Source: Auricularia sp. M13 (Eukaryota; Basidiomycota; Agaricomycetes; Auriculariales; Auriculariaceae). From it: DNA of 64,000 bases. Below are positions 35,879 to 49,360 of this stretch, one piece after another. The stretch is taken from contig CM073194.1 in assembly GCA_037042915.1 (NCBI GenBank), positions 868,001 to 932,000 on the forward strand, given 5' to 3'. The notes under the pieces were generated by a model. The model saw only the letters and a list, made by a program, of their open reading frames with translations. It did no database searches and had not been told where the DNA came from. Numbering within the stretch: position 1 is the stretch's first letter; each line of letters opens with the position of its first letter. The position numbers and the translations under genes are program-made.

Positions 35879-37002
35879 GCTGCTTGGAGGGCTGTAGGAT
35901 GCTGTTGTAGATTTGGCGCTTTTATAGCCTGGCACATCCTGGGTGCGCGTCTGCCCGACGACGAAGTTTTGATGTGTGGTCCGCACTGGAAGCGAGACAT
36001 TACAGCTTGCTGTATACCAGCGTCTGTGTCCGCAGGTCGAGGCCGGGTCTGTGGGGTCTGTGAAGCGCCGGGCCTTGCCGGTATTCGCACTTGACGATGC
36101 GCGCTTCCAGGCTCGGTCGGAGGCATTTGTATCACAATGTCAGGCGCTCTCTCTCAAGCGCGTTACCCCAGATACTGGCGTCTAAACCAACTCACGCGAA
36201 CCGTACGAATGCTCATTAGTTCTGCCAAGTTCCGCCGCATTTTGCTTCAGGGACAAGACCTGCCATTGAAATAGGATTTCATACTCAGGAGATTGCGTTA
36301 CGGCTCCCTAGCAGCGTCGAAACAGAGATGACAGCCAGTTACAACAAGTTGTACGGATTTTGAGCGCTAGACGGCTAATTGAAATTCGACGAAACGGGTA
36401 CGAAAAGCCAGGCACGCGATTCACTAAACAGTCTCAGCCAAAAATATCAGCTGCATATCGCTCGTTCCAAAACTGCCCCGGAATAACGTTCATGAGCGTT
36501 GGCGCCGGGTTAGACCATCGCTGCGAGGTTCCTCAAGAATCTGCAAGGACCGGAGCACCATGTGACAGGTTAGGACCGATGTATCCTTGCACCTTCGGCG
36601 GCTCAACGTATCAGTGCTCTGTGCATCAATCTTGCTGTAAATGGAATAAGCAAGAGTCCGTGGATCCAGAGCGTCTTGGCTCACAATTTTCGTTCTCTCC
36701 CACCCTGATGCGAGCCGTAGCCTGAATCCCTTTGCATTCGGACATGTTGCTCTGAACGGCCATCATGGCACACCTTTGCTGACACAGACCATGAACAGCG
36801 TTGCGAATATTAAGAACACTGAACAGGAACACTGTATTTCCCACATATCGAAGACCAAAGAGATGAACAGGGCGAAAGGAGAAAGGTGCGGAATTCCGGT
36901 AGAATCTACGCACGGCGCTTGAACGTGGGGCAGGTAGGGCAGTCCTGGAGTTGGCTGCGAGAGTGAATCAACAAACGCCAACATTCTGACTGCGGACGAG
37001 AC
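35879..37002. other. Intergenic region
   Basis: No supported gene. From about 36820 on, it resembles the 3' flank of peroxidase copy 1. Confidence 0.45.
35920..35926 (-). promoter_or_regulatory. TATA box
   Basis: TATAAAA on the minus strand, upstream of the helical secreted protein gene starting at 35878. Confidence 0.55.
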
Positions 37003-38401
<1,399 letters not shown>

Positions 38402-40304
38402 CGTCGAGACTGCGTGCACCTTCAGGTACCAGCTAGCGAGTGAGCGAGTGCTGAAGATATTCTCAACAGAGATCCCAGGTTTTATAGCATTTTCTGTCGT
38501 TGCCGGTACTCAGGAGACCGACAGGTATCAAGGATGTAATAACTTCCCAAGAGTGCAGGACCAATAGAACGCTGAGCATTACGGTTCAGAGACGGGGATA
38601 TAGATGCAGGGCATTGAGCCAGAACGCCAAGACCTTGTGAAGGACCAATGCGGCGCTGTGCATTACACTTCCACGAGACGTGCATGTTGACGGCGGCGCT
38701 GCGCCGGAAAGCCAAGACCTCGAGGTCAGCAAAGCGTGCAGTATTTGCCCACGTCGCACGCGGGTTGAAACGAGAATTAAGCATACCCAGCAGGCTCGAC
38801 GAATAGAGCGTGGTACAGACGCGAGAAGGTGCCACTTGCAGTTGTGGGAAGGATGCCGGACCCACGCTTATGGAGCCCGCTCTGCCTCGATAATGAAGGA
38901 GCGCGGACGCAGACAGCGGATACAGTCGGAAAATGCTGGCCCGCACGGACAATGCTGTCCCGCACGGACGCTGGCGGAAAGGGCTACCGCACGGCGGGAT
39001 ATCACTCGACGCTACCCAATGAGCAAGCAAGGATTTGTCAAGACAGGCCCGGTATGCAGGATACCGCTCGAGAAGGTGTCAATTGGTGAAGCACGGATGA
39101 GAAAGATAGGCATCGTAAAGCTGCCCGTGAATGCGGATAGAGTCTAGGACATATCTTGTGTCGTTCCACTGGCCCTGCTCGTGCAGCCAACCGCAGTATG
39201 TCCTTTGTAACGCCTGGAAGTTAGGCCGATAGGTCTGAAATCGTGCTGCAGACCGTGACACTGCAGGATGGCAAAAATTCAAGTCAGCTTCGCCGCCAGT
39301 TTACCTGAGAGCGACGTTCATACAGCGACACCTCTTTCCGGGGGTGCGGGGGGTGTCGCTGAATAGTTCGCCGCGTGAGACCTCCACTCGTCGTTCAAAG
39401 CACAAGCTAGTTGGCTGAGCAAGTCGGCTGAGCAAGTCGATGCTCATACTTCAGCGCCGTAGGCCTTACGGTGGACGAGAAATATGCTACTTGCATAGCT
39501 TCAACGTTGCGCAGCGGCGATAAAGGTGTACAACGAACAGACAACGCGTGCAGTATAGCGGCGCTCGCAGAGCAAGAGATGCCCGATGGCAATGACAATC
39601 GTGCGGTACTGTCGACGAGTGCGCAGTGGAGGCGAGCGGCAGCCTAATGGCGAACTGCTGCGGGAAGCAGGGGAGATGACGACGGCCGACGGTCGTCGCG
39701 CGGCCGTTGCTGATGGCGTTGTAATCCGAAGGCACCGAAGAGCAACGCCTCGATGCACACTGTGGTCACGGGCAGTTGGCGTGACGCGGCCGCACCTGAA
39801 CGTGAACGGTGTTGAGACTCGGAGAAAACGGAAATCACGCCGAGCCTGCGGAGCTTTCCGAGTTGATCTTCAAGCTTGTGCCTCAGAGTCAGACATTCCT
39901 TCTCGGTCGTCTGGATCCTAACAGAATTACCTTCAGGGTCTAACATGAATGTTGGCGTACCGCCTTCTGCTGGAATCGCATGTAATGGGAGGCTTCTGGC
40001 TTTGAAGATGCACGCGAGCGTTCTAACCACCGACTGGATTCTCCCCGACTTCTCGGCTTCACGCTGCGCTCAAACGCCCATATGACTTCAGCACGGACAC
40101 GCTGCAAACACGATGCAAACACGAGGCGAACGCTATGTTCCCCTCTCGGTACGCCACAGCCTCAGCGGCAACGTGTGCCTCATGCGCTGGGAGTAGTTTC
40201 TGAGTCTCATTGTCTGCCTTTAATGTTCGAAGCGCAGAATTTGCGTCGTCAGCTTAGTGCAGCGACTCAAGGACTTCGCCCTCCAACAAGCTGCTCCAGT
40301 CGTC
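38402..40304. other. Intergenic region with hairpin
   Basis: To about 39080 it resembles the copy-1 peroxidase upstream region. A perfect 10-bp hairpin CAGCGACACC..GGTGTCGCTG lies at 39323-39361. No supported gene before 40305. Confidence 0.5.
38480..38486 (-). promoter_or_regulatory. TATA box of peroxidase copy 2
   Basis: TATAAAA on the minus strand, in the same position as in copy 1. Confidence 0.65.
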
Positions 40305-41764
40305 ATGGCCAATGCTACAAACGCAGTATTCTGCCCTCACAATGGCACTGCGCACGACGGAACATTCGTGTGCCATTGGACGGGCGGCCCAGCTACCCGT
40401 GGGACACTCAACATTTTCTGGCTCTGCATCTCGACGCTCGGCATCTGCGTTTGGAGCGCTGTACATCCTGGTGTTCCCTACCCCGGCTCATCGTGGCTTC
40501 GACGTCTTGTGGATCGCGTCGGGATGCTTCTGCTCGGACTCTTCATGCCGGAGATGCTTGTACTCGCTGCGCTATTCGAACTACGCGAAGCTATGAGCTT
40601 GCTCGAGGAGGTTGCAAATGCCGGAGTCCACACTCAATTTCCCTGGTGGATGCGTCTGTTAAAGGTGACTCTTCTTATATAAACACCACTCTATCGACTG
40701 ACCACGTCATGGCCAGGGATCTCTCCGAAAGAACGACGTTTATTCAGAAGAAAATGTTGGGTTACATTCTCTGACGGTGCGCCAACGGTACCATCAGTGC
40801 CATATATGACACAAGCTCATGCGACTCTGCGCAGCACTACCCGTCCCCTTCCCCTGCAGACAAGCAGCTGCCTATTTCTGCTAACCAGACACAGCCTGTT
40901 GCTGCAGAAAAAGGCAGAAAGTATCCTTGGACGTTGAAACACAGTTTCTTCGCGGTGATGGGCGGCTACTATGGGCCCAACAGCTGCTTCCATCGCGAGG
41001 GGCATGGGTGCGATCACAAGCAAGTCACCGCGTCGGTGAAATTGCCCCTTGACGACCCCATGTCAATTCCCGACGTTTCCGAAAATGACCTCGGCGATCG
41101 CAGCAAGGCAGATGGCCTGGCAAAATTGCTGCTCATATGGCAGCTATTCGCTTTCCTCGCCAATTGCACCGCGCGGTGGAACCAGGGACTTCCGCTGTCT
41201 CTGCTAGAAATAACGACCATTTCTCACTGTCTATGCTCGCTCGTCACCCTCGTGCTCTGGTGGTACAAGCCGCACAGTGTGGGCGAGGTCACCATAATAG
41301 GCGAAGCGATTGTTCCGAAGACGCCGCCAAGGCTGACCTGGCAATCAGTTGTGATTTCGGCATTATGGGGGTTAATTCCCAGACGTACTCATATAGACCT
41401 CCCTCGTATGCTCACAATCCTCACCATTGCGGCATTTTACGGACTCCCACATCTGCTGGGCCTTTCGGTCCACTTCCTATCGCCTGCCGAGGAACTTCTA
41501 TGGAAAATTGCGACGTTTGCAGTGGTCGGGCTGCCACTGAGCATTTGCATCCTGCTGTGGATTCTCGAGGGCGATTACAGGGGCTGGTACTTTCTCCCGG
41601 ATGTCGCGGAGAGCACATTGTTAGCACTCGCTCTCCTGTTGGCGTTTTTATATCCTATATGCAGTATGTTCCTCGTGGGCGAGAGCGTGCGGCAGGTCTT
41701 CGCGCTCCCCGAGGGCTCATTCCACGAGCCCCAGCTCGCGCGCTACCTCCCAAGTTTCTCGTAG
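40305..41764 (+). CDS. Fungal polytopic membrane protein, copy A
   Basis: Belongs to a lineage-specific basidiomycete membrane family of unknown function that I know only as hypothetical proteins. Exon 1 (40305-40664) has FWLCISTLGICVWSAVHP and MLLLGLFMPEMLVLAALFEL. The intron is 40665-40834. Exon 2 has WTLKHSFFAVMGGYYGP, GDRSKADGLAKLLLIWQL (a conserved SKAD motif), ITTISHCLCSLVTLVLWWYK, LLWKIATFAVVGLPLSICIL and LLAFLYPICSMFLVGESVRQ. About six to seven membrane spans are predicted by hydropathy. Stop TAG is at 41762-41764. Copy B at 46128 is nearly collinear. A fragment of this gene lies at 54870-55108. Confidence 0.8.
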
Positions 41765-42379
41765 CAGTTGTCAATAGCTGTTCCGGATGTAATACTGTAT
41801 GCATCTCCTTTTTAGCACTTGCAGCGAGTTCAGCGTGGCCACAGCAAACATTCCACGTCGATGTCAGGCGAAAGACGCGCCGTTGCCAAAAAGCGCGCGC
41901 ACAGTGCTCGCAACGACTCGCACCGCAAGGTCACAACGAAATCCGCAACGCAAGTCGCAACGGGTCGTAACGAGCATCGTTGCGAGCTGTTGCGAGCTCG
42001 CTGTGGCACGCCTTATGAGACGCGATTGAGCAGACATTTGAAGTGAGGAACACGAACGTCGCTGCCAAGTACGAACTTAGGACCGTTCGGCACACTGTCT
42101 GATCGTTCCGAGTCCATATGCGTCGGAGGGACACCGGGCGCGATTCGTAATGCATTTGGTCGACGAGGCAGACCGTCGTGCTTGGCCGAGGACCCGAATC
42201 CGGACGGACGCTCGCGCAGTGTTCACGTGACGAGCGGCTCGATAACTGATACAGTGGGCGTCCCGGGGTAGTAAATGTTATAATGTACCTGCAAAGCAAG
42301 CGGCGGAGCGAGGTCCGGTGAAACGAACACGAAACCGAAAACGAAACGCGATGTCCGATGCGGTCATGTCTCCGTCAGC

Positions 42380-43001
42380 GGCGTAGGGAACGGACGGTGT
42401 GGGCGTAGGACGAACCATCTTGCAGTCCTTCAGCGCGAAGCCGCACTTCTCGTTGAAAGCTACATACACCGCGTCAGTACGACGCGACAGCATAGCAGCG
42501 AAGAAGTAAAAACGCACGAATGTCGTCCTTGGAGCAGTTCAAAACAGTCTTGCACGCCCCCCGACTCTCGTTGAGCGTGGTCAAGGCCTCGATAACGCGC
42601 AGTCCGAGTTTCTTGCCCTGCTGACTCTTACTTACCGACCGCAATGTCCTCGATATGACACCCGAGCCCGAGCCCGCGCGTGAACTTGTGCTCGAGCTAG
42701 CGGAAGAGCGTGCCGGTCGCGACAGTCTATTCTGAAGCACGGTCGACGACGACGAGCGTGTATTATTAGACATCGGAGAGCGCGCGCCGCGCGCGGAAGC
42801 GCTCTAGGTACGGGTCGGGCGCGGCGGTGAGGACGGAGAGGACGGCGAGGGCGCCGCGCGCGTGGTCTGTTGAGGAGTGACGGGGGGCGTATCTGCGCCG
42901 CGGTCAGCGACGACGACGGGAAGGAGGACGTTGCGCACAGATGAAGGGAGCAGAATGGGGTTGAACAGCACTTTGAGCGTGTCGTCAGGCGCCAGTGGTA
43001 T
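42380..43001 (-). pseudogene. GNA1-like acetyltransferase, degraded copy 1
   Basis: Pieces of a glucosamine-6-phosphate N-acetyltransferase-like gene are readable in several frames. They are PLAPDDTLKVLFNPILLP at the start, a middle part, and NEKCGFALKDCKMVRP at the end. The codon at the expected start (42999-43001) is ATA. Frames shift several times between the conserved blocks, so this looks like a pseudogene. It is the counterpart of 53779-54415 in the inverted duplicate. Confidence 0.65.
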
Positions 43002-43035
43002 GTATGGCAGCGAGGAAATGAAACAGGAGAGCAGA

Positions 43036-43880
43036 TCAGCGTGCAGCTCCGCAGGACCGCTCTGTACAGCATTGAGGTACAACCGAGCACTGGTAGTGTT
43101 CGCCTCTGCTGCCGCCGACGCCTGGCACCGCTGGTCGTTGACAATGCCGGCGGGCGTACGCGACCAGTGTCCGACGACGTTGACACGGTCGCCCGGGACT
43201 CCACGTGCCGGCGCGCCGCGCGCGCTGAGCAGGGAAACGCTGCTGGTCCGCTGTCTGTTCCGGGCCCAGCGCCCAGAGTACGGCGAGACGGACGACGCCG
43301 GGGATCTGATCGAACGCGACCAAGAGGACGATGTATGCAGCCAGAAGAAGGGCGCCGAGCGGAGGAGTTGCAGGGCGACCTGAGCGCGCGTCAGCGGCAT
43401 TCATATGGCGAGGACGACCCGGATTGTTTGTCAGGCGTACGTGGATAACGACCGTTTCTCGTGCTCTCGTTGCTCTGGAGCAGCTTCCGCGCGACGATAT
43501 CGACTCGTTCTCGCCCAGGACGCGCCTGGTCGACTTCGCAGACGAGTCGAGGTTCCGATGGCGAGAGCAGGTTCGCCGTCGGCGGCAGCAGCATGAAGAC
43601 TGAGGTGATGCTCCTGAGCACCTGGAGAAAGTCGGTCGCTGAAATTGGCGAGCTTGCGCCTTGTACATTCCCCAGGCGGGCCAGGCGCTGCGGTTCTGAG
43701 TATATCGTCAACCTTCCGCTGGGAGAGCTTGCTGCGACAGTTCATGATTCCAGGCATCCGGGTGGACTTGAAGGACAGATCATGAATCGGAGGTTGGAAA
43801 TTCAACGTTCAAAGTTGGCGGACGTTGGAACGAGAGACGCGTCAAAGCCGCACGTGGCACGAGCAGCGTATCACGTGGCA
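43036..43880 (-). pseudogene. Decayed gene fragment X, copy A
   Basis: Minus-strand frames give FLQVLRSITSVFMLLPPTAN, LVCEVDQARPGRERVDIVAR and, in another frame, LAAYIVLLVAFDQIPGVVRL with AVLWALGPEQ. The same peptide pattern recurs at 53156-53524. It looks like the 5' part of a host gene of unknown function that lay beside the GNA1-like gene before the duplication. The hydrophobic stretch suggests a membrane segment. Confidence 0.5.
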
Positions 43881-44219
43881 GCAGCTACGATACACCCATG
43901 GTTTCTGGATCGATGCGCGCGGCCAGCTGGCTTGGAAGTTGGTCTCTGACCATCATGCTCGTCTTTACCGCAGACAGCTGCAGCAGCGGGGACGGCGAGT
44001 CCGTTCGAACGTGGAGCCGCTGGCGCGGGCTATGACGCACGCGGGCTCGACGTCATAATCCCGTACGAGGGAACGCCGAGCGCGCTGAGCCTGGTGTCGT
44101 CGACGACGGCGAGTTATGCCCGCTGGTGCTGGGCGTTGGAGACAGCGGAGGGGCAGTGCTCGGTTGCAACCCGGCGGAGCCGAGCGACGATCTTCTCCCC
44201 CTTGCCCATCCCCGCCGCG

Positions 44220-44630
44220 ATGCCACTGACGCCCGACGACGCGCTCGAGCTGCTCTTTAACCCCGCGCTGCTCCCGCAGGCCGCGCGCGACGTCCCGCCC
44301 GAGCTGCACATACGTCATCTCCTCCCGCATTCGTCATCGCCGCCGTTAACGGTGAGCACGGCTCTCCGTCGTCACCCCGCGCCCGACCCCGGCCTGCTGC
44401 GCGCTCTTGCCGACAATTACTATCAAACGGCGGTTATCGTCGACCGGGCGTCAGACACCCTCGTCGCGCGTTCAAATCACAGGAAAGAATTTGGATTTTT
44501 ACGAGCAGGTTTTTCCAAACACTCGCAAAATTCACAGTTCTTTCCTGTGAACGTTCAGGACCGCTGTTGCTGGCACCGTGAGATCATTCCTCTGCTCAAC
44601 GCAGATAACCGAGGATCAGTGTCACTATAG
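44220..44630 (+). pseudogene. GNA1-like acetyltransferase, 3'-truncated copy 2
   Basis: ATG at 44220-44222 starts MPLTPDDALELLFNPALLPQ, then an intron, then HPAPDPGLLRALADNYYQTA and VIVDRASDTLVA. Similarity to the complete copy at 51825-52570 stops at 44468, where an 89-base inverted-repeat sequence begins. The acetyl-CoA-binding part is missing. Confidence 0.65.
44469..44557. mobile_element. Tiny inverted-repeat insertion with 6-bp direct repeats
   Basis: CGTTCA (44469-44474) and CGTTCA (44552-44557) flank a perfect 13-bp inverted repeat, TCACAGGAAAGAA (44477-44489) and TTCTTTCCTGTGA (44538-44550). It lies exactly where the GNA1-like copy loses similarity to its paralogue. It may be a miniature element or the scar of a larger one. 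Confidence 0.45.
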
Positions 44631-44639
44631 CTATCTTTA

Positions 44640-46127
44640 TTCCATGCGTCCGGTAGCGCCGTATAAAATACAGCCAGATGTCGAGGAACAAACGGGCTGG
44701 ATCGATTCATCAAATTCTCGAGTTACAGTCGCGACATGATTCCTGGCTCGCCGCACCCAATACGCTCTCACTTCTCGACTTAGTGGCTCGGTGCTTAGTG
44801 GCTCTGTGCACTCACTGCTCCATGATCACGTTCATCCACAGACTATCCGTCGTGCTCCTACCCGCATGCTATCATCTTTGGTCTAGACTCTGTGCCACTT
44901 CCGCGCCGTGGCAGACTCAATCGATTCAACCGAGTTTACATGCGGGCTCATGGTCAACTGAGTTGCTCTCGCCATGGTCAACTGAGTTGCTCTCACGCTC
45001 GCTGGGTTGCAGGCGCTTCACCCGCACACCTCACCTCAGGATACCCGTCCGCCTTTTCCTGTGTAATCTCGAGGTCATTGCCAGCCGGCTCGGAGGTTGC
45101 ATCTGTTCCAAGAGCTCGGAATCCAGTCGCTCCACAGCCCTGCGTATGCCCGGATCCCCAAGCTGCGGGACTGTATGTCATATCGCGATTGTGGCGCCTG
45201 GGAGACGTGCTAACCAGATATGAGCATCGGCGCGAGATGGTCCTCAATTTGGACAGGACAACGCTGACGGACAGCGGCAGCAGCTGAATTTATCTCACTC
45301 GGGCTCCCGGACTGCACCCCTCGCAAAAGTTGATTGGGCTTTGTTGCAGTTGGGTTCGCATGTGGAATTTGTTTCTCGTCACAGTTTGCGCCTTCCTCGT
45401 CTCGGGAAAGTAACGGCTGTCCGCCTGCTTCCTGGCCTTGCCCATCGATGTCCGGGAATAATATATGCAGGCCTGCCGCCGGGGTCTCGGCCTCTGACCA
45501 TGCGGGCCCGATGGTGCAGCGATTCCGCCAACTCAGATTTGCTGTAAAGCGCTGCTTCTCACCGCCCAGGATCCAGGGTTTCGCCAGATTGCGACACTTT
45601 CGGGAGCAGGTGGCGCGTTAATATCCCTCTATCGCCCACTGACATCGCCCAGGTTTCCTTTTTACGACAAGTGAGGCGCCGACGAACCAACGTCCTTTGA
45701 AACACGATGCGAACACGATGCTGTCCGGCGCTCCTGTAGCGGGGTATGCGGTGCTCTACGAAACAACACATGTCTACGCGGGATTGCAGGTGTTCAACAT
45801 GATACATCTGCTGCAGCAGGGCGCTCGAGCAGGGCATCAAAGCAGCTTGCTCGCCTCGATCCGACCGAATTGCCCAGTCTCTTAAGATGTCCTCAGCTGA
45901 ATCGCAATTTAGTGGCGCAATGCCTCCAGTCAGACGAAGGGGAATGGATGTCTCCGCCTCGTGCCCGTACGCCACACTGACAGCAACGTTTGACGTTCCA
46001 GTGACCTCGGAATCGGTATGCCCGCATTGGGTGTTTCAAGCGCTGAGAGAAGCGTTTGCGTTCTTATTCCCGCGGCCCCAGGACACGACGGGTTCCCGAC
46101 CCCCCCGCACGATCTGCTCCTGCCATC
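44640..46127. other. Intergenic region
   Basis: No supported gene. A tandem duplication of about 25 bases (CATGGTCAACTGAGTTGCTC twice) lies near 44948-45000. Confidence 0.4.
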
Positions 46128-47610
46128 ATGGCTACTGCTACGAACGTGTCTGCTGCAGCGATCTGTCCTCACAATGGCACTGCCCATGACGGGTCCTTCG
46201 TGTGCCATTGGACGAACAACCCAGTCACTCGCGGGACGCTCAACATTTTCTGGCTCTGTGTCTCGACGCTCGGCCTCTGCGTCTGGAGCGCCGTGCACCC
46301 TGATATTCCCTACCCAGGCTCACCGTGGCGTCGACGTCTTACGATACGCGTCGGGTGGCTTCTGCTCGGACTCTTCATGCCGGAGATGCTCGTCCTCAGC
46401 GCGCTACGCCAATTACGTGAAGCTATGAGCTTGCTCGAGGAGGTTGCAAATGCCGGAGTCCGCGCTAATTTTCCTTGGTGGATGCGCCTCTTGAAGGTGA
46501 CTCTACTTGTATAACACCTGTCCATTGACTGACCGCTTCACGGCCAGCCATCGATCAGAAACATCAACACCCATTCTGAAGAAAATGTTGGTATGAATTC
46601 TCTGCTGGTGCGCTGGACCTCCTGATGCCATATATGACAAGAGCTCATACGACTCTGAGCAGCACCGCGCATCACTTTCCCCTGCAGACAGGACGCTGCC
46701 TATGTCTGAAAACCAGACACAGCCTGCCTCTACGGACCAGACGCCATCGGATCAAGGCAGAAAGCATCCTTGGACGTTAAAACACAGTTTCTACGCGGTG
46801 ATGGGCGGCTACTATGGACCCGACTACTTTAACTACACAGAGTCCGAATTGTGCGATCACGACAGCGTGGTCAAATCGGTTGTAGCGCCCCTTAACGACC
46901 CCATGTCAATTCCCGACATCTCCGAAAACGACCTCGGCGATCGCAGCAAGGCGGATGGCCTCGCGAAATTGCTGCTCATATGGCAGCTATTCGCTTTCCT
47001 CGCCAACTGCGCCGCGCGGTGGAATCAGGGTCTTCCGCTGTCTCTCCTCGAAATCACGACCATTTCTCACTGTCTCTGTTCGCTCGTCGCCCTCGTGCTC
47101 TGGTGGTACAAGCCGCACAGTGTGGGCGAGGTCACCGTGATAGGCATAGCAATTGTTCCGAAGACGCCGCCGGGGCTGACTTGGAGAACAGTTGAGGATT
47201 CGGTACCGGTGTTCTCGGGGCTCAATGGGAAACATAATATGGATGCCCCCCGTACGCTCACGATGTTCACCATTGCGGCATTTTACGGACTCCCACATTT
47301 GCTGGGCCTTTCGATCCACTTTCTATCGCCTACCGAGGAGCTTCTATGGAAAATTGCGACGTTTGCTGTGGTCGGGTTGCCACTGAGCATGTGCATCCTG
47401 GTGTGGATTTTCGAGGGCAATGACAGGGGTTGGTACGACCTCCCGGATGTTGTGATACGCACGTTGGAAATACTCGTTTTCCTGGTTATGACTTTGTATC
47501 CTATATGCAGTATGTTCCTCGTGGGCGAGAGCGTGCGGCAAGTCTTCGCGCTCCCCGAGGGCTCATTCCACGAGCCTCAGCTCGCGCGCTACCTCCCGAG
47601 TTTCTCGTAG
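46128..47610 (+). CDS. Fungal polytopic membrane protein, copy B
   Basis: A paralogue of the gene at 40305. ATG at 46128-46130, exon 1 to 46496, intron 46497-46663 (GTGACT..AGCAG), exon 2 to TAG at 47610. It shares FWLCVSTLGLCVWSAVHP, GDRSKADGLAKLLLIWQL, LPLSLLEITTISHCLCSL and the identical C-terminus GSFHEPQLARYLPSFS. Differences cluster in the luminal or extracellular segment after GGYYGP (DYFNYTESELCDHDS versus NSCFHREGHGCDHKQ) and around the middle loop. That suggests the spans are under constraint and the loops are diverging. Function unknown. Hydropathy suggests six to seven spans. Confidence 0.8.
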
Positions 47611-48210
47611 CGATACTTAGTCCAGTCTGTGAAGAGCTGTTCCGCATGTATGCAACATTCTTTCCCGCGCTCGAAGTAGCAATGTTATCGTCTCTTGATG
47701 CTGGGCCTAAATTTATGTCGACAACCTGAATAGGGGACTCGGTGAGCGCGGAATACCACTCTTGTTGTCCCCGTCTGCGTCTCAATTCTGAGAGCCACAT
47801 CGGCGACCGCTCATCTGGATTCAGAATCCGGACCATAGCTTGTAATGCCATTCTGCTTGCGAGACTGCAAGTCCTAAGAACTGCCCGTGACTGGCACGAC
47901 GGGCGGTGGCTGGCTACCTGCCATCGCCGTTTATACGGCGACCCCTTGGCCCGGAAAGCCGGGCGGGGTCGCTATACAGTGACGAGGCTCAGGCCTCACG
48001 TCTGGCATGAGGATAGTCTGTCAGCTTCAGGGCCTGGCGCAGGTGAGAGGCCAACCCTGCCAGTATTCATGAACTTACAGGACGGCCGGCTCGGTGGTTC
48101 TTCCATTCAATCCAGGGCCAGACCTCTTGCTTCTTGGATATTTCTAGTGGATGCCTGGCATCGGTGTGCATAGAGGCTGACTTTGGAGGAGCGCCGTCCG
48201 TACCGCAAGT
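47611..48210. other. Intergenic with hairpin
   Basis: No gene supported. A strong hairpin GCGACCCC..GGGGTCGC with inner stem CCCGG/CCGGG lies at 47938-47972. Confidence 0.5.
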
Positions 48211-48884
48211 TAAGGCTGCAACTAATTTAATTAATTACTAAGTATAATTAATTAACAGCCTATATAAATATAATTAAAGTACAGACTCGTGTATTTTTGA
48301 GTAATTAGTTATAATTAATTGTATCTACATGTCAACTTTATGAGGGCTCAGATCAACTGAGATGCATTTAGAGAGAGGTGTTATAGACCTGATCCACATT
48401 CATAGCAACCTTCCTGCATGGGAGTGGAGGTCCTTGACGATATGCAAGACTGCCAAGTACCTTACCTGTTGCCAGAGTCAATTTCTGAAGTATCCTGAGG
48501 TTGTAATGCATACGGTATCCAGCCATATGGAGTCCTATTAACCGATCATATACCTGAGGAGCAGGTATGGTATCCCAGTCATCAGTCATGCATCATCTTG
48601 GATCGTCTTTCCCAATTTGGTAATACTCTCACCCAGAAGGGTTTCTTGCTTCACCCTCACATTGCAGGCATCCCAACACCTCAGGGACCTTGTATGATCA
48701 GTAGCTATAGTTATAGAAGTATGTATGATGTAGTCATTAGTTGCATACACCGAGTATAACTTGTCATCGTTGGCACTTGATTTGATTCAGATATAACTAG
48801 TTATAATTAATTAATACTAATTACATACTAAATCTAAATAAAGTACGGCGAGGTGTACTTATATTTAATTTAGTTTCAGCCTTA
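48211..48884. mobile_element. Non-autonomous hAT-type element (674 bp)
   Basis: AT-rich block with terminal inverted repeats: TAAGGCTGCAACTAATTTAA at the left and, in reverse complement, TAAGGCTGAAACTAAATTAA at the right. It is flanked by a perfect 8-bp target duplication, CCGCAAGT (48203-48210 and 48885-48892). An 8-bp duplication and a TAxxG terminus are hallmarks of hAT elements. No transposase frame is evident inside. The base composition contrasts sharply with the GC-rich flanks. Confidence 0.85.
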
Positions 48885-49255
48885 CCGCAAGTCGGACAGC
48901 GCGCTACGGAGGCGGACCGTACCGTACCCCAGTACTGTATAAGTAAAATCGAGGCCCATACGGAGAGGGTCGGTCCGTCATCGTATTAATATTCCGGTGT
49001 CCAAAGGACGGCGACTCGGAGTCCGTTTAGAGTGGTAAGCGGAAAGCGCAGCCTGAGAGTGCATTGTGCTTTTCCGAATCGACGCCCACTCCGGCTCCAA
49101 CTGGGAGAGCAAGGCCACTCAGCGCTCAGGCTGAAAACTGTTGGAGGGAAACTGACCGTTGTAACGGATTGCGAAACTGGCCACCGTAACGGATTGCGAA
49201 TTTCCGCCGACCTCCTCATCATTAACGCGAAGCGCCTGGGGCGCTACAGCATAAT

Positions 49256-49360
49256 TACTGCCATCGGCGTTCCCGAAGGCGCCACCGGAAAATCGCCGAA
49301 AAACGCGTGCGCGACCCGCCGCGACCGTTCGCGACCCCGCGCGGCCGTCGCGCAAGCTAC
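49256..49360 (+). repeat. Inverted repeat, left copy
   Basis: About 105 bases that match 50591-50697 in reverse complement. The shared stretches include CCGGAAAATCGCCGAAAAAC and CGTCGCGCAAGCTAC. The GC-rich pair encloses about 1.2 kb. Confidence 0.75.

Larger units (their letters stand above)
41531..44468. repeat. Segmental duplication, block A
   Basis: Matches 52247-55108 in reverse complement. It runs from the 3' part of the membrane gene through the spacer, a GNA1-like gene (minus), a decayed frame and a second GNA1-like gene (plus). Block A is 2.94 kb and block B 2.86 kb. By eye the similarity is high in the spacer (CCATATGCGTCGGAGGGACA in both) and lower in the coding parts. Confidence 0.8.

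Noticed and set aside
42804-43400. 198-codon minus-strand frame starting MPLTRAQVALQ
   Set aside because: It crosses from fragment X into the degraded GNA1-like copy in a frame that matches neither paralogue throughout. Treated as chance openness in a pseudogene region.
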